Shown in pieces: positions 40,506 to 54,004 of a stretch of DNA of 64,000 nucleotides. Position 1 is the stretch's first letter, and every line of letters begins with the position of its first letter. The position numbers were made by a program, and so were the translations under genes. The stretch covers positions 523,741,362 through 523,805,361 of the forward strand of contig CM022297.1 in assembly GCA_011799875.1 (NCBI GenBank), in the 5' to 3' direction. Under the pieces are notes generated by a model. It was not told where the DNA came from and ran no database searches. It saw only the letters and a program-made list of their open reading frames with translations. The stretch comes from Thinopyrum elongatum (Eukaryota; Streptophyta; Magnoliopsida; Poales; Poaceae).

Positions 40506-43500
40506 TGTGACGCCCCGGCTTAATCATGCACTAATCATACATGCAAATGCACACGATCAAGCCTAAGGACTCACTTGAAGATATCACAACACAACTCTAA
40601 AACATAAATAAGGTCATACAAGCTTTATATTACAAGCCAGGGGCCTCGAGGGCTCGAATACATAAGCTCGCATACAAGCGTCAGCGGAAGCATCAGATAT
40701 CTGAGTATAGATATAAAAGAAAGACAGATAGGCCTTTAAAAGGCGGGGCAAAAGAAAACACTACGATCGAATAGGCGCAGGCCTCCTGCCTGGGACCCTC
40801 CGATCCTACTCCTGGTCATCGGCCAGCTCGTAGAAGTAACCACTCTCGAGGTGGTAGTAGTAGTCGTCGGCGGGGCAGCTGTCTCAGGGGCTCCGTCATC
40901 TGGTTGCATCAAAAGGATATGGGGGAAAAAGATAGCAAAGCAACCGTGAGTACTCATCCGAAGTACTCAGCAAGCAAGGATCTACACTACATATGCAACA
41001 TTATCAAAGAAGGCTGTATAGGTGGACTGGGCTATGGAAATGCCAGAATAGAGAGACGGCCTAGTCCTATCGAAGACTAGCATCTTCAAGCATCTTCAGC
41101 GGTCTTGCAGCATTAGTAGAGTGTAGATAGCACAGTATAAAGTAGTAGTAATGTTATCAACCTCACCCAAAGATCCTTCCTCGACTCCCTGCGAGAAAGC
41201 AGTCCCAGAGCCATACAGTCATCAACCTCGCCCAGAGATCCTTTTTTGACTCCCTGCGAGAAAGCAATCCCGGAGCCACATATCCAGGTATCATCTCAAG
41301 TTCTAGTTATATCGATCAGGATACAACTTCGAGTGTCCGTTACCATAGGACAGGCTATCGATAGATGTTTTCTTCCCTGCAGGGGTGCACCAACTTACCC
41401 ACCACGCTCGCTTAACTCTGGCCGGACACACTTTTCTGGGTCATGCCCGGCCTCGGCCAAATGACACACCGTAGTCCTACCTAGGCTCAGCAGAGAGGTC
41501 CCCGTCGGTCTATATCCTAAGCGCTCAGGGGTCTTGGGTCATCGCCCTATGCACTCCGGGTCGTTGCGAGCAGGGTGAAGCCAGGCACTACCTCTCTCCT
41601 GGGTGGCGCCGGTCCGACCCGGCCGCGATGCTGAGCTGGACGTCTGACAGAGCTTTTGGAAGAAACATACAATGCAGAGTGCCCATAACTTATTCCCGCG
41701 AGATGGTTAGTGCTATCGGGCCAAAGGCCCACTCAAATCAAATATCCAAATCGTTAGTGGATTGGTAGTGCGCTAACGAGCAGAGACTCACGATCGATGT
41801 GACCCCATCGCCCCATCTCGAGGACTTGCGACAAGGGCTAAGAATGCCCGGCCACGCCTCGTATTTATCTTTTGGGAACCCTCCAGGTCAACCCGTCTTC
41901 ACATCACTCGCGGGTACCCCTCAGGGTCGACCCGCCTTTCCAAGTAACAGTTGTAAAGTCCAAGTATCCGTGTGTCCATAACATCAGGGGAATCCGAGGT
42001 ATCACCCTTGTTGGATTCCTACTCGATGTATCTGTCAAGGTGAACTCGAAGGAATCACCCTCGATGGGTTCACACTTGAGGTGTTGCACGACAGCGTCGT
42101 TATCGGGAGTGGTGAAGGAGGAATCACCCTCGATGACCATGACCGAATAGCTACTCTACAGAGTTAACATCAAAAGTGCTAAACGAGGTATCACCCTCGG
42201 CACTCGATAGTAACGCTGCAGTGTCATACAACTAAGGGGGTGATGTGCGGTGCCGGGGCCTGGTTATCGATCTCGTTGATCGAGTCATCTGATAATCCAG
42301 CGGGGGCAACTGGATCAAAGTGGGGTCTCTGGTGGCTCTCTAACTAGCCTATACTAAGCAGTCTAGGATAAGCAGGTAGGTATCAACAGCAGTTACAAAA
42401 ACAGGCTATGCATCAGAATAGGATAAACAGTAGCAGCAACAATTCTAATGCAAGCATAAGAGATAAAGAATAGGCGATATAGGCATGCTCAAGGGGGGGT
42501 GCTTGCCTGGAAGCTCTGTGGCAAAGGCAGGGTCATCAGGGGTCGTCGATCTCCGGAGCTGCATCGGTACCGGGCTCAATCGAGAGAGAAGAGGGGGAGG
42601 AAACAGATAAATACACAGCAAACATATGCAACATAGAGCATGCTATGCTAACGTGCAGTGCAGGGTTGCCTAAAGACATATCTAAATCATTTTAGTTATT
42701 TTAGGATTAAAGTTGGATTTATTAACCGATGTATATGCACTATTCATCTACCGAAAACAGGCAAAAGTTGTGGGTTCACCTCCGTAGAGGGTCCCAACAC
42801 GGAAACGGATGGCACGGTTGGATTCGTCTCGTCGTTCTGAGCAACTTTCATGTTTAATGTTTTTCGATCCGAGCTACGGTTTATTTTCTACGAATTTCTA
42901 AAGATTTTAACATTTTTTGGAAATATTTTATTTACTAAAATCAGCAGTCAACAGGACGTTGACCGGTCAAATCTAACATAGTGGACCCATCTGTCATAGA
43001 CAGATCTAGTTAACAGAGGTTAGATTTAACCAATCAAGTTAATTAGATAGTAGGGCCCACCTGTCAGTGTCTCCTAGTCAATTTTAATTAATTAACTTAG
43101 TGGCTTAATTAAGTTAGAGGGTGGGGTACATGTGTCAGTGGCACTGGGCCGGCCCAGTCAGCAGGGCTGACCAGTCAACTGGACCAGCTAGGCCCGCAGG
43201 ACCCAGCGCCCAGTGTCCCAGCAGGGCGGCCCCAGGTGGTGCCACGGCAGCGGCGCCGGAGTTTCGCCGCCGGCGACCAAAATCGCGGCGGCGCGTTCGG
43301 GACCGCGACGGGATTCTGCTGTAGGGCACGTGGAGGGTCAAGGTTAGGTGCGTTCGAACAAGGAGACGAAGCCGCGACGAGTGGTGAGGCCGGCCGGAGC
43401 TGGAGCTGCCGGAAACGGCGCCGACGAGGAGCTAAGGCGGCGGCGAGCTACGGCTCTCATCGGGGATGGCGCTACGGGGCAAGTCAGGGTGCTTGGGGGG

Positions 43501-44648
43501 CGCATTCGGTCGAGGGCGACGAGGCGCATCGACCCGTGGCAGTGTTCAGGCCGGAGCAGGGCTAGAGCTACGGCGGTGACCAGCGAAGGCGGCGGCGGGA
43601 GTCGGTTTTATCGACGAGGCGAGTTAGAGGGAGCGCGGGCACACGGGGAGAGGGAGGAGGGGCGCGAGCTCACAGGGGAGGCACATGGTGGCCCGGCGGC
43701 AGCTTTGTAGCAGCAGGTTGGTGGCCGGAGTCGAAGGCGATGTCGGCGACCCGAGGTACATGACGAAGGGGATCCGGCGCTGTAGAGCTCACCGGCTCCA
43801 ACTGCTGGCACCAGGCGGCGTGGCAGACGACGAAGAGCCTCTATGGCACGGCGGTGAGGCGAGGACCGGCCAGTGGCGCGGTGGAGCGCGGTGGTCGGCG
43901 ACGACCGCGCTCGGGAGATGGGGGAATCGGTGGGGAGGGAGAGAGCGAGGTGGGTGGAGTGACAGGGAGAAGTGGGAGAGGGGGCAAGTGGGGGGGAGCG
44001 GGGAGCCCGAGGGGACGGAGGGCTTGCCCTTATCCCCTCCCGGCATTGGTGCCAGCGAGGTGGTCGGGCGGCGACCATGCCCCTGTAGCGGCACGGTCGA
44101 CCGAACAGGAGACGACCGATGGGGTGGAGGAACGGGCCGCTGGGCCGACTAGGTGGGCTAAGGCCCAGGGGAGTCAGGGGCTTCCCCTCTTATTTTCATT
44201 TTGCTTTTCTGTTTTCTAATTCTATTTTGCAAATTCTTAGGCCACTAAATGACTTTTACAAAATGTGTGACTTAGCTCATAAATTGCAGTGCATTATTCT
44301 CTACCACCAAAAACTTGTTTGGGTAAAATACAATCTCATTTGTATATTGGGTTATTTAAAATGGATTAAAATGCATTGTTTGACTACTATTTTTAGGTTG
44401 TTAGAGTCACTTAAGTATTATGGGTGATGTTGTTTTCCTGATCATAATTAGAAAGAGATTATTTACTATTTAATGAACATTTTAGTTTTTGATTTGAACA
44501 ACTTTTATTTTTCACTTTGAATTTGAATTGCAATTTGCATTGGAATTTGAAACGAGATAAGATGCAAATGATGATCAAGCATAGTTAATCATGGTGACTT
44601 GGCATGGTCAGAGGGTGATCACATTGGTGTGATGCTGGGGATGTTACA
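40506..44648 (-). repeat. Left LTR of LARD-like element
   Basis: 4,143 bp. GC-rich between about 43140 and 44160, which produces many overlapping open frames on both strands without domains. It lacks the 48 bp present near 50222-50270 in the other LTR and retains 34 bp lost from the other LTR near 47848. Confidence 0.92.
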
Positions 44649-47600
44649 AATCTCCTCCACTACAAGAAATCTCGTCCCGAGATTTAAGTAGGGAAGTAAA
44701 GAGTAATTTCGGGAGAACTGACCCTTATAGGGTTGATTATCTGATGGACAATTCGGTGAATGTGGTAGAAATATCTCTCGAGTTGAAATTTAAGAAACAT
44801 AGAGACCAAAGTATGAAGGTACGATAAGAAGTTTCTAGCGAATGGTCAAATGATCGATACCTGAACAGAGTGTGAGGTGGGGTTCAGAGCATCGGGAATA
44901 GATCATCTCTCGGTGGGAGGGGGTGGCTCATGATGACACACAAGTCAAGAGCAAAGGGTACTTCGGAATCAAGGATGTACATTAGAGTCAGGTTACGATC
45001 CTGTGGAACTGTGAAAAGGGTCGATCTAGAGTAGGGAGAATGGTGTCATCTTACCGGTCACGACAACAAGGTATGTCAAAGCATAGTCTGTCCATTATGT
45101 TGACATCAACATTGGTACCAAGGGCGAGGAACGAAGAGAACCATTTTCCTGCTCGTTAAAATGAGGCGGACCAATAGGCAAAGTTCTTGTCCATCGGTGG
45201 TTACCGGAATGTCATCAACAATAGTAACAGGGTCTCACTGACAGAGTTGTAGACCGAGGTGTTTTATAAGCAGGGAATTATTTCTGCTTATATCATATAG
45301 TTCATAGGAAAAGTTAAACAAACCAATGGAAAGGAAAATGAAATTATCGAATTAAACAGACCAATGAAAAGGAAAGATGTTTCTTTACACAAGAATTAGG
45401 AGTATATCCTTTCCAAGGAAAAGCAGAACATGATATACATGTCAGAACAACAAGTACATCAGCATTTGGATAAAGGGGCAAGGGAATTCATGACATTATC
45501 CATACAACGGTGTTTGGATAATAGAGCAAGAAACATTTAGCAATGTGCTTCCAACGTTGCTATTGATGTTCGGAATACCACAGTCATGCTTCGAGGTAGC
45601 AATAACATGGTGTTTGAAGTGAGGGTTGGGTCTGAAGATCTCAAGAGATACAAAGGAACAATTACAGGAAAAGCAAGGAGCTCAAAGTATAACCAAGACA
45701 TCATCGAACAAGTGTTGGAAAGGAGACAAGAGTGTTGTTGACGATAACACAAGTCATCGAGGGCAAGGATGGTATTTCAAGCCATGAGTTTAATTGACAT
45801 CTCTGAAGAAGCCAAAGTGTTGACGGTGATCACGACAAATTTTGTCGAGAGATTCTATGAAGAAGCCATCGAGCAGCGATGACATCAAGCAAAAGGAAGG
45901 ATGAAGTGAAAGGCTATGAGAACCACGGATTCGTCACAAGCTTGAAGTCAAGCTTGTTGTTCGAGGTGAGATGATAAGATGAGGGAGATCGACGTAAGCT
46001 TAGCTCATCGTCGGAAGTTGCTCCGAGCATAAGGACCAGGTAGCACAGTTAAAAGTTGGCACGAAAATGATATGGCCGATCAGGCTAGGGATGGCTTGAA
46101 GGATTATTAAACTCGTAAGCAACGAAAAATTACTTGGAGTTAATGAATCGGAATGCGGAATCGATTCAATTACCGGGATTCTCGAGTGACAAACAACTCA
46201 GAACCCGGAGAAAATTGGGACTGGTGATCAATATTAGTTGATGAAGAACTCATAAGAAGTTATGTTGCTACTGTGATATTCTCGAGGTACCAGGCGGTAA
46301 TACTCGAAGGTAGATTCAAGATAGAGGTTGGGTGAGCATACTGGTTTGTAAAAGACAAGTGACTTAACTTGCCCGGGAAATGGAATCAAGGAAAAATATG
46401 ATCAGAACCACGATCACAAAGGATCAACTCACAGGTACAGATGAACTTATACCAAGGAAACAATTGATTTAAGGGAAGCTTCCATGATAAGTTCTGCATC
46501 ATGTCCATGGGCATGAACACAAAGGTTCAAGGTCGACTCCCACTTCTTCAATGCATAATCTTTCATTCACTCCTCGTTTTTGCAGAAATTGTAGTGCTGA
46601 AGATTTATCTAGTGAAGCACCAGAAGAGTATGACTCGCATAACTTTCGAGTTCACACGAATTAGGGAAAGCATAGGTTCAACCCATCGGGACATTTTTAG
46701 GAACATATACCCCGAACTTCAGGAGTAAATAACTCAAGCTCGAGAGCAGAGTAAGGTTATCAAAGCAGAGAATACAATTTACCAAAGGAAATATGTATCA
46801 GGGGAAGAGCGCACAAAATTTTGAATATGAAGGACACTGCCGGATAATAATACAACAAAGGATTCAGCGGTCCTCAATGGATCTGATGTGAGTATCAGTA
46901 CTCAATCAGAAGAAGGAAAGAATGCAAAGGCATCAGATTATAGAAACAGCTGAATAATTCGGCGTTCAAGTTGAAGGGAACTAGATGAACAATCAATTTC
47001 AACATGATTGGCCGAGATCCAACTCATGTCCAATATGACGTCTGAGCTGGTAGGACGAATTCTGGGAAAGAACTGATGATTGCGAGTATTCGCACACAGG
47101 TTGAATCAATGAGGCCAGAATGATAGTGACAAGGGATATCAACAATGATTACTTGTCATACGGAACTATCCATAATGCAATCAGGCAAGAATTTCAAGAG
47201 CAATAGGGTGCAGAGGATTTTCGAAAGATCGATTAACAATGGGAAGAATGTTGCGAAGCACATGATCAACTCGGGATGAGTGAATCCCTGGTAAGTGTGA
47301 GGAATTATCCGCAGTGCGAAAGAAGCTGCACGGTAGTAGGCTCAAAGGATTCCTGGATTAACGATGAGTATTACGGGGTATCTCATACATAAAGGAGTAA
47401 CTGGGAATGAAGATACAAACGGCAAAGATGTATAGCTGTTCACGGTGATCATCGGTAGTAGGGAACTTGCAAAAGCAGTGGGCATAATGGTCTCGAAAAA
47501 CTTCGAGGAGTATCTTCGGAGTCTTCTGATGATGACACGCCATCTTCTGGAATGAGGGGGGGCTCTTCGGGAGAAAGCGGTTACGAGAACCTAGTGTTGG

Positions 47601-47806
47601 AGTTAGCAAAATTTTAACCCGAAAGAAAGAGAGATCAGAGTCCCAGAGTAAGGAAGAGGAATAAAAGATCCTAATACCACCCAATGGCGACGTGGGCCCG
47701 TAAGCCACACAACCATGTTAGTAAAACAGTTTTTGACGTCTAGACTCAACTTCAGTCAAGGAGTTGGAAAGGGGGTTCCTACAGGCAGTCGGCTCTGATA
47801 CCAACC
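44649..47806 (-). other. LARD internal domain, non-coding
   Basis: About 3.16 kb without a long open frame on either strand; the longest is about 116 codons and featureless. It starts with the purine-tract side (aaatctcctccactacaaga) and ends with the tRNA-Met PBS side. Confidence 0.8.
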
Positions 47807-50800
47807 TGTGACGCGCCCGGCTTAATCGTGCACTAATCATACATGCTTGAAGATATCACAACACAACTCTAAAACATAAATAAGGTCATACAAGCTTTAT
47901 ATTACAAGCCAGGGGCCTCAAGGGCTCGAATACATAAGCTCGCATACAAGCGTCAGCGGAAGCATTAGATATCTGAGTACAGATATAAAAGAAAGTCAGA
48001 TAGGCCTTTAAAAGGCGGGGCAAAAGAAAACACTAGGATCGAATAGGCGCAGGCCTCCTGCCTGGGACCCTCCGATCCTACTCCTGGTCGTCGGCCAGCT
48101 CATAGAAGTAACCACTCTCAAGGTGGTAGTAGTAGTCGTCGGCGGGGCAGCTCTGTCAGGGGCTCCGTCATCTGGTTCCATCAAAAGGATAAGGGGGGAA
48201 AAGAAAGCAAAGCAACCATGAGTACTCATCCGAAGTACTCAGCAAGCAAGGATCTACACTACATATGCAACATTATCAAAGAATGTCTGTATATGTGGAC
48301 TAGGCTGCAGAAATGCTAGAATAGAGAGAAGGCCTAATCCTATCGAAGACTAGCATCTTCAGCATCTTCAAGCATCTTCAGCGGTCTTGCAGCATTAGAA
48401 GAGTGTAGATAGCACAGTATAAAGTAGTTGTAATGTTATCAACCTCACCCAGAGATCCTTCCTCGACTCCCTGCGAGAAAGCAATCCCAGAGCCACACAG
48501 TCATCAACCTCGCCCAGAGATCCTTTCTCGACTCCCTGCGAGAAAGCAATCCCGGAGCCACATATCCAGGTATCATCTCAAGTTCTAGTTGTATCGATCG
48601 GGATAAAACTCCGAGTGTCCGTTACCGTAGGACAGGCTATTGATAGATGTTTTCTTCCCTGCAGGGGTTCACCAACTTACCCACCACGCTCGCTTAACTC
48701 CGGCCGGACACACTTTTCAGGGTCATGCCTGGCCTCGGCCAAACGACACACCGTAGTCCTACCTAGGCTCAGCAGAGAGGTCCCCGTCGATCTATATCCT
48801 AAGCGCTCAGGGGTCTTGGGCCATCGCCCTGTGCACTCCGGGTCGTTGCGAGCAGGGTGAAGCCAGGCACCACCTCTCTCCTGGGTGGCGCCGGTCCGTC
48901 CCGGCCGCGATGCTGAGCTGGATGTCTGACAGAGCTTTCGGAAGAAACGTACGACGTAGAGTGCCCATAACTTATTCCAGCGTGATGGTTAGTGCTATCG
49001 GGCCAAAGGCCCACTCAGATCAAATATCCAAATCGTTAGTGGATTGGTAGTGCGGTAACGAGCAGAGACTCACGATCAATGTGACCCCGTCGCCCCGTCT
49101 CGAGGACTTGCGGCAAGGGCTAAGAATGCCCGGCCACGCCTCATATTTATCTTTCGGGTACCCTCCAGGTCAACCCGTCTTCACATCACTCGCGGGTACC
49201 CCTCAGGGTCGACCCGCCTTTCCAAGTAACAGTTGTAAAGTCCAAGTATCCGTGTGTCCATAACATCAGGGGAATCCGAGGTATCACCCTCGTTGGATTC
49301 CTACTCGATGTATCTGTCAAGTTGAACTCGGAGGAATCACCCTCGATGGGTTCACACTTGAGGTGTTGCACGACAGCGTCGTTATCGGGAGTGGTGAAGG
49401 AGGAATCACCCTCGATGACCACGACCGAATAGCTACTCTAAAGAGTTAACATCAAAAGTGCTAAATGAGGTATCACCCTCGGCACTCGATAGTAACGCTG
49501 CAGTGTCATACAACTAAGGGGGTGATGTGCGGTGCCGGGGCCTGGTTGTCGATCACGTTGATCGAGTCATCTGATAATCCAGCGGGGGCAACTGGATCAA
49601 AGTGGGGTCTCTGGTGGGTCTCTAACCAGCCTATACTAAGCAGTTTAGGATAAGCAGGTAGGTATCAACAGCAGTTACAAAAATAGGCTATGCATCAGAA
49701 TAGGATAAACTGTAGCAGCAGCAATTCTAATGCAACCATAAGAGAGAAAGAATAGGCGATATAGGCATGCTCAAGGGGGGGTGCTTGCCTGGAAGCTCTA
49801 GGGCAAAGGCAGGGTCGTCGATCTCCGGAGCTGCATCGGTACCGGGCTCTATCGAGAGAGAAGAGGGGGAGGAAACAGATAAATACACAGCAAACATATG
49901 CAACACAGAGCATGCTATGCTAACGTGCAGTGCAGGGTTGCCTAAAGACATATCTAAATCATTTTAGTTATTTTAGGATTAAAGTTGGATTTATTAACCG
50001 GTGTATATGCACTATTCATCTACCGAAAGCAGGCTAAAAGTTGCGGGTTCACCTCCGTAGAGGGTCTCGACACGGAAACGGATGGCACTGTTCGATTCGT
50101 CTCGTCATTCTGAGCAAGTTTCATGTTTAAAGTTTTTCGATCCGAGCTACGGTTTATTTTCTATGAATTTCTAAAGATTTTAACATTTTCTAGAAATATT
50201 TTTATTTACTAAAATCAACATTATCTGAAATAGTGCAGATTGACATCAGCAAGATGTATGTGTGACATCAGCAATCAACTGGACGTTGACCGGTCAAATC
50301 TGACATAGTGGACCCGTCTGTCATAGACAGATCTAGTTAACAGAGGTTAGATTTAACTAATCAAGTTAATTAGTTAGTAGGGCCCACTTGTCAGCGTCTC
50401 CTAGTCAATTTTAATTAATTAACTTAGTGGCTTAATTAAGTTAGAGGGTGGGGTCCATGTGTCAGTGGCACTGGGCTGGCCCAGTCAGCAGGGCTGACCA
50501 GTCAACTGGACCAGCTGGGCCCGCGGGACCCAGCGCCCAGTGTCCCAGCGGGGCGGCCCGAGGTGGTGCCACGTCAGCGGTGCCGGAGTTTCATCGCCGG
50601 TGACCAAAATCGCGGCGGCGCGTTCGGGACTGCCACGGGATTCTGCTGTAGGGCACAGGGAGGGTCGAGGTTAGGTGCGTTCGAACGAGGAGACGAAGCC
50701 GCGTCGAGTGGGGGGCCGGCCGGAGCTGGAGTTGCTGGAAACGGCGCCGGCGAGGAGCTAAGGCGGCGGCGAGCTGCGGGTCTCATCGGGGATGGCGCTA

Positions 50801-50825
50801 CGGGGCAAGTCAGGACGCTTGGGGG
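47807..50825 (-). repeat. Right LTR of LARD-like element, first part
   Basis: Corresponds to 40506-43496 of the left LTR. It continues at 54761-55913 after the nested CACTA. Confidence 0.92.
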
Positions 50826-51156
50826 CACTACTCTGGAAAAGCCTAGCAGTAGCGCGGGTTTTTGGCCTACCAGTAGCGCGGGTGACCGCGCTACTGCTAC
50901 GGCGCTATAGCTAAAGGTTAGCAGTAGCGTTGGTTAACCCGCGCCACTGCTATATGCACTTAGTAGTAGCGCTTCCTCCAGAACGCGCTACTGGTAATTA
51001 CTAGTAGCGCGTCTCACTACCCGCGCTACTACTATTATTCCATATTCTATTTCTTTTTTATTTTATGTCGTATTCATACACCTTTATACAAGTTTTCATA
51101 CAGTCGCAATTTAGAGATTGTTTTTACATTATAATAAGTTATTAAATCACTAGGTG

Positions 51157-51276
51157 AAAGAACCGCGGATTAGTTTCAAGTGGATGGATCCTAAGTGACC
51201 AAGTCATGGATTATCACGATAATCCATGACTTGATCACTTAGGATCCATCCACTTGAAACTAATCCGCGGTTCTTT
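51157..51276. ncRNA. Near-perfect 57-bp hairpin in small CACTA
   Basis: Arm 51157-51213 (aaagaaccgcggattag...) and arm 51220-51276 are reverse complements with one mismatch (gaccaag against cttgatc). They are separated by a 6-nt loop (tcacga). A transcript would form a long duplex, suited to processing into small RNAs. It lies 231 bp beyond the stop of the minus-strand gene, so it could be in its 3' UTR. A MITE-like origin is the alternative; no clear target duplication was seen. Confidence 0.6.
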
Positions 51277-51329
51277 GACCCATTGATATAATAACTCATC
51301 ATCATCATATTAATATAAAAACTCTTGCA

Positions 51330-51480
51330 TCATATCATCACCAACAACACTAGCTAATAATCATCATAGTCATAGTGTAGCTATCTAATCACCACCAACA
51401 CTAGCTAATAATAATCATCATAGTCATTACCACCAACACTAGCTATTTAATCATCATAGTCATAGTGTAGCACATCATCA
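51330..51480. repeat. Short repeats of catcatagtcatagtgtag and accaacactagctaat
   Basis: Three imperfect copies of a 50-60 bp unit between the hairpin and the gene stop. Confidence 0.75.
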
Positions 51481-51506
51481 TCTTCAAACTCATTCTAGCT
51501 AGCTAA

Positions 51507-52728
51507 TCAATCCTGCTGCTCTCTCTCAGGTAAAATAGCATAGAACATGTGTAGCACTCCTGCTTCATCATATTGGAGCATGTAGATGAACCTGTCTCCT
51601 AATTGTGGGCTGCGCTTCTGATTGCTGCCCCCTAGTATTTCTCTGCGATTCTTCACAATTTTGCTCCAGTCTTTGACTATTAAGACTTGCTCGCTTTTAG
51701 AAATCCTGAATGCGCTCATGTGCAATGTAGGATGTCTTGGCCGTAAGCTAACCATTACCATGCGACCTTTAGGCTCGATCCAATGAGGCACAACTATCAT
51801 CGGGAGTCCCTGTTGAAGAACATCATAGTATTATACTTAGCAATGAAGTTTAGCTTAAAAAATAATGTATGCAAAAGATGCACTGAGGACAAATAGTAAA
51901 AATCTTACCATCTTTACTAAATAGATGTGACCGTAGTTCAATACGCACGCTAGTGGTCGCATGTTTTGAGTACTAAGATTTTCAAGTCCAGGAAAATAAT
52001 TTGTCTTGAGAGTATCAAGATACTCAAGGCATGAAACATAATGACTTATCTCCTCGCAGTTTAGTTCAGCCCCGGGACAGTAGTAGGTCATGTCTACCAA
52101 GCGCCGGACATGTTTGCTTGAATGGAAATAAGCTATCAATAGAAATTAGTTGTCAACTATTTTTGAATAAACAATATCCAAGACATAAATATGGTTGACA
52201 AACTCACATAATGGTAGAACTGGAAGCGTCTGCACATCGACCCACATGTCGATATTACCTTCAATATCATCTTCCGGACGAATATCAAAGGTGATAAGCA
52301 TATCAGGCTCAAATGCATAAGCCTTGCATAGTGATCTCCAATTTTTGCATTCAAAATAGGTATAGGTGTCTGCATTGTATAATTTTGCGGCAAAAGTATA
52401 ACCATGCTCGGTCCTCAAGTGAACTCTCTTTACCTCCATAGTTTCCATAGGACTGAAACCAATATTATCCAAGACATAAATTCTTGCATGGCAGGGGATA
52501 CGCTAGTACAATAGTAAAAAATTAAAATTATAAGTTGAAGCAAAAGAAGCAGAAGTCATGCTTAATTATGAAAAAAGACTTGTCGTTGTGACCTACTGTA
52601 TCCACTTCGAAGGTCTCATCCAGCTTGATGCTGAAGCGCCTACCACCAACTAAGAAATTTCTGTCGCACAGGCCGCGCTCATCTTCGCACTATTCACACA
52701 TACCGAAATCCTTTTCGTCGTCAGACAT
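51507..52728 (-). pseudogene. Four-exon CACTA accessory gene (possibly B3-like), one early stop
   Basis: Exons 52728-52597, 52502-52208, 52132-51909 and 51809-51507 have GT-AG borders and join without frame loss to 318 codons. The N-terminus MSDDEKDFG has a CxxC...C cluster. Central part: RIPCHARIYVLDNIGFSPMETM, HGYTFAAKLYN, FECKNWRSLC and DIEGNIDMWVDV. Then FHSSKHVRRLVDMTYYCPGAEL and the C-terminal LRPRHPTLHMSAFRISKSEQ and LGDRFIYMLQYDEAGVLHMFYAILPE. Similar multi-exon products are common in Triticeae CACTAs, and I recall some being labelled B3-like, but no B3 signature is certain. The only lesion is TAG at codon 13 (CE-stop-CED). A downstream in-frame ATG could start a shorter protein. It is the sole gene of its element. 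Confidence 0.7.
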
Positions 52729-52877
52729 TTCCTATGTTCATAGTTGAAACATTAATCAAAAATCGATCGAAGGCAACTACCAGGAAACTCAACACACATA
52801 TCACTATTACTCAATATGCAACGGGTTGACTTTAGGTCTGTCGAGTCTTCCTTCCTAAACTCTCAGATCACGTATAT

Positions 52878-53180
52878 GGTGGGCACTCCCTCTCTGATAT
52901 TGCGACCATCGGTGATGGTCGCTACTCCTCCTTTCCCTAGTGCATTACAAATATCTAGCACAAGGAAAAGAAGGAGAAGTGACCCCCACGACAACAGTCA
53001 GCATTCTTCTTCTCTCATATATGGTGGTTACTCCCTCACCGTTTCGACCATCGATGATGGTCGCTACTCCTTCTTCCCCTAGTGCGTAACAAAGGTCTAG
53101 CACAAAGAGAAGAAGGAGAAGCGACCCCCACGACAACAGTCGGCATTCTTCCTCTCTCAAATATATATATGGTGGACACT
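52878..53180. repeat. 145-148 bp tandem repeat in small CACTA
   Basis: Copies start at 52878 and 53023, and a partial third starts at 53171 (ggtgg-actccctc...). Each contains gaccatcgrtgatggtcgct, itself palindromic, and gacccccacgacaacagtc. Confidence 0.9.
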
Positions 53181-53689
53181 CTCCCTCACTGAAAGACACA
53201 CAAGGAGCCGAAACAGATCTAAAGTCAACATGTTCCATATATCAAGCAATGACATAGCAAAAATGCCCTATGTTTTGCCGAAACATCATTGAATTCCCGT
53301 TCTGGCAAATCACAAGCACTCGATATGCCCTACATTGTAGCACAAGTCATGCTAAAATTCATGAAAAATTTCGGCATGACCTTTGCTAAAGACAAGACAT
53401 ATCGAGCGCCTAAAATTTGCCGGCACGGAAACGAATCAACATTCCGGCAAAACTTAGGCCACTCGGAATTCATCATCATCTATATTCAGAATGCATCATC
53501 ATCGACATCAATGACATGGCGACTAGCACTAGCATTTTCATCATCGACATTTACAACACATTATCATCTATATCAACAACATGGGGATTTGGCTATTCTC
53601 ACCTAGAGGCCTTAAGGGGTCGGCGATGGGGACGACTGCGGGGACGAGGCAGGGGCAAATACTTAATTTCTGCATAAACAAACTAGTTC

Positions 53690-53870
53690 TATTAAGCACT
53701 TTCTAAATAAACTAGTTCTATTAACTACTTACTAAATAAACTAGTTCTATTAAGCACTTACTATAAATAAACTAGTTCTATTAAGCACTTACTATAAATA
53801 AACTAGTTATATTAAGCAATTACTATAAACAGAACTAGTTATATTAAGCACTTACTATAAATAAAATTTC
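53690..53870. repeat. 30-bp minisatellite in small CACTA
   Basis: About six copies of aaactagttctattaagcac followed by ttactataaat. Confidence 0.9.
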
Positions 53871-54004
53871 TAATAAAAAGACCTAAAATTTCCTATTCTA
53901 TTCAAAACACCTAAAATAATCTAAAAAAATTATTCTATTAAAAAACCTACATTCTACAATGTCTACATTCTAAAATCTACATTTAAACTACCTACATTCT
54001 TCAA

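Noticed and set aside
43121..44219. Several 100-156 codon frames on both strands (and twins at 54800-55513)
   Set aside because: GC-rich part of the LARD LTR; both LTR copies show the same overlapping frames with frame-changing differences.
51157..51276. Rho-independent-type terminator
   Set aside because: Arms are far too long, and the element is in a eukaryotic genome.
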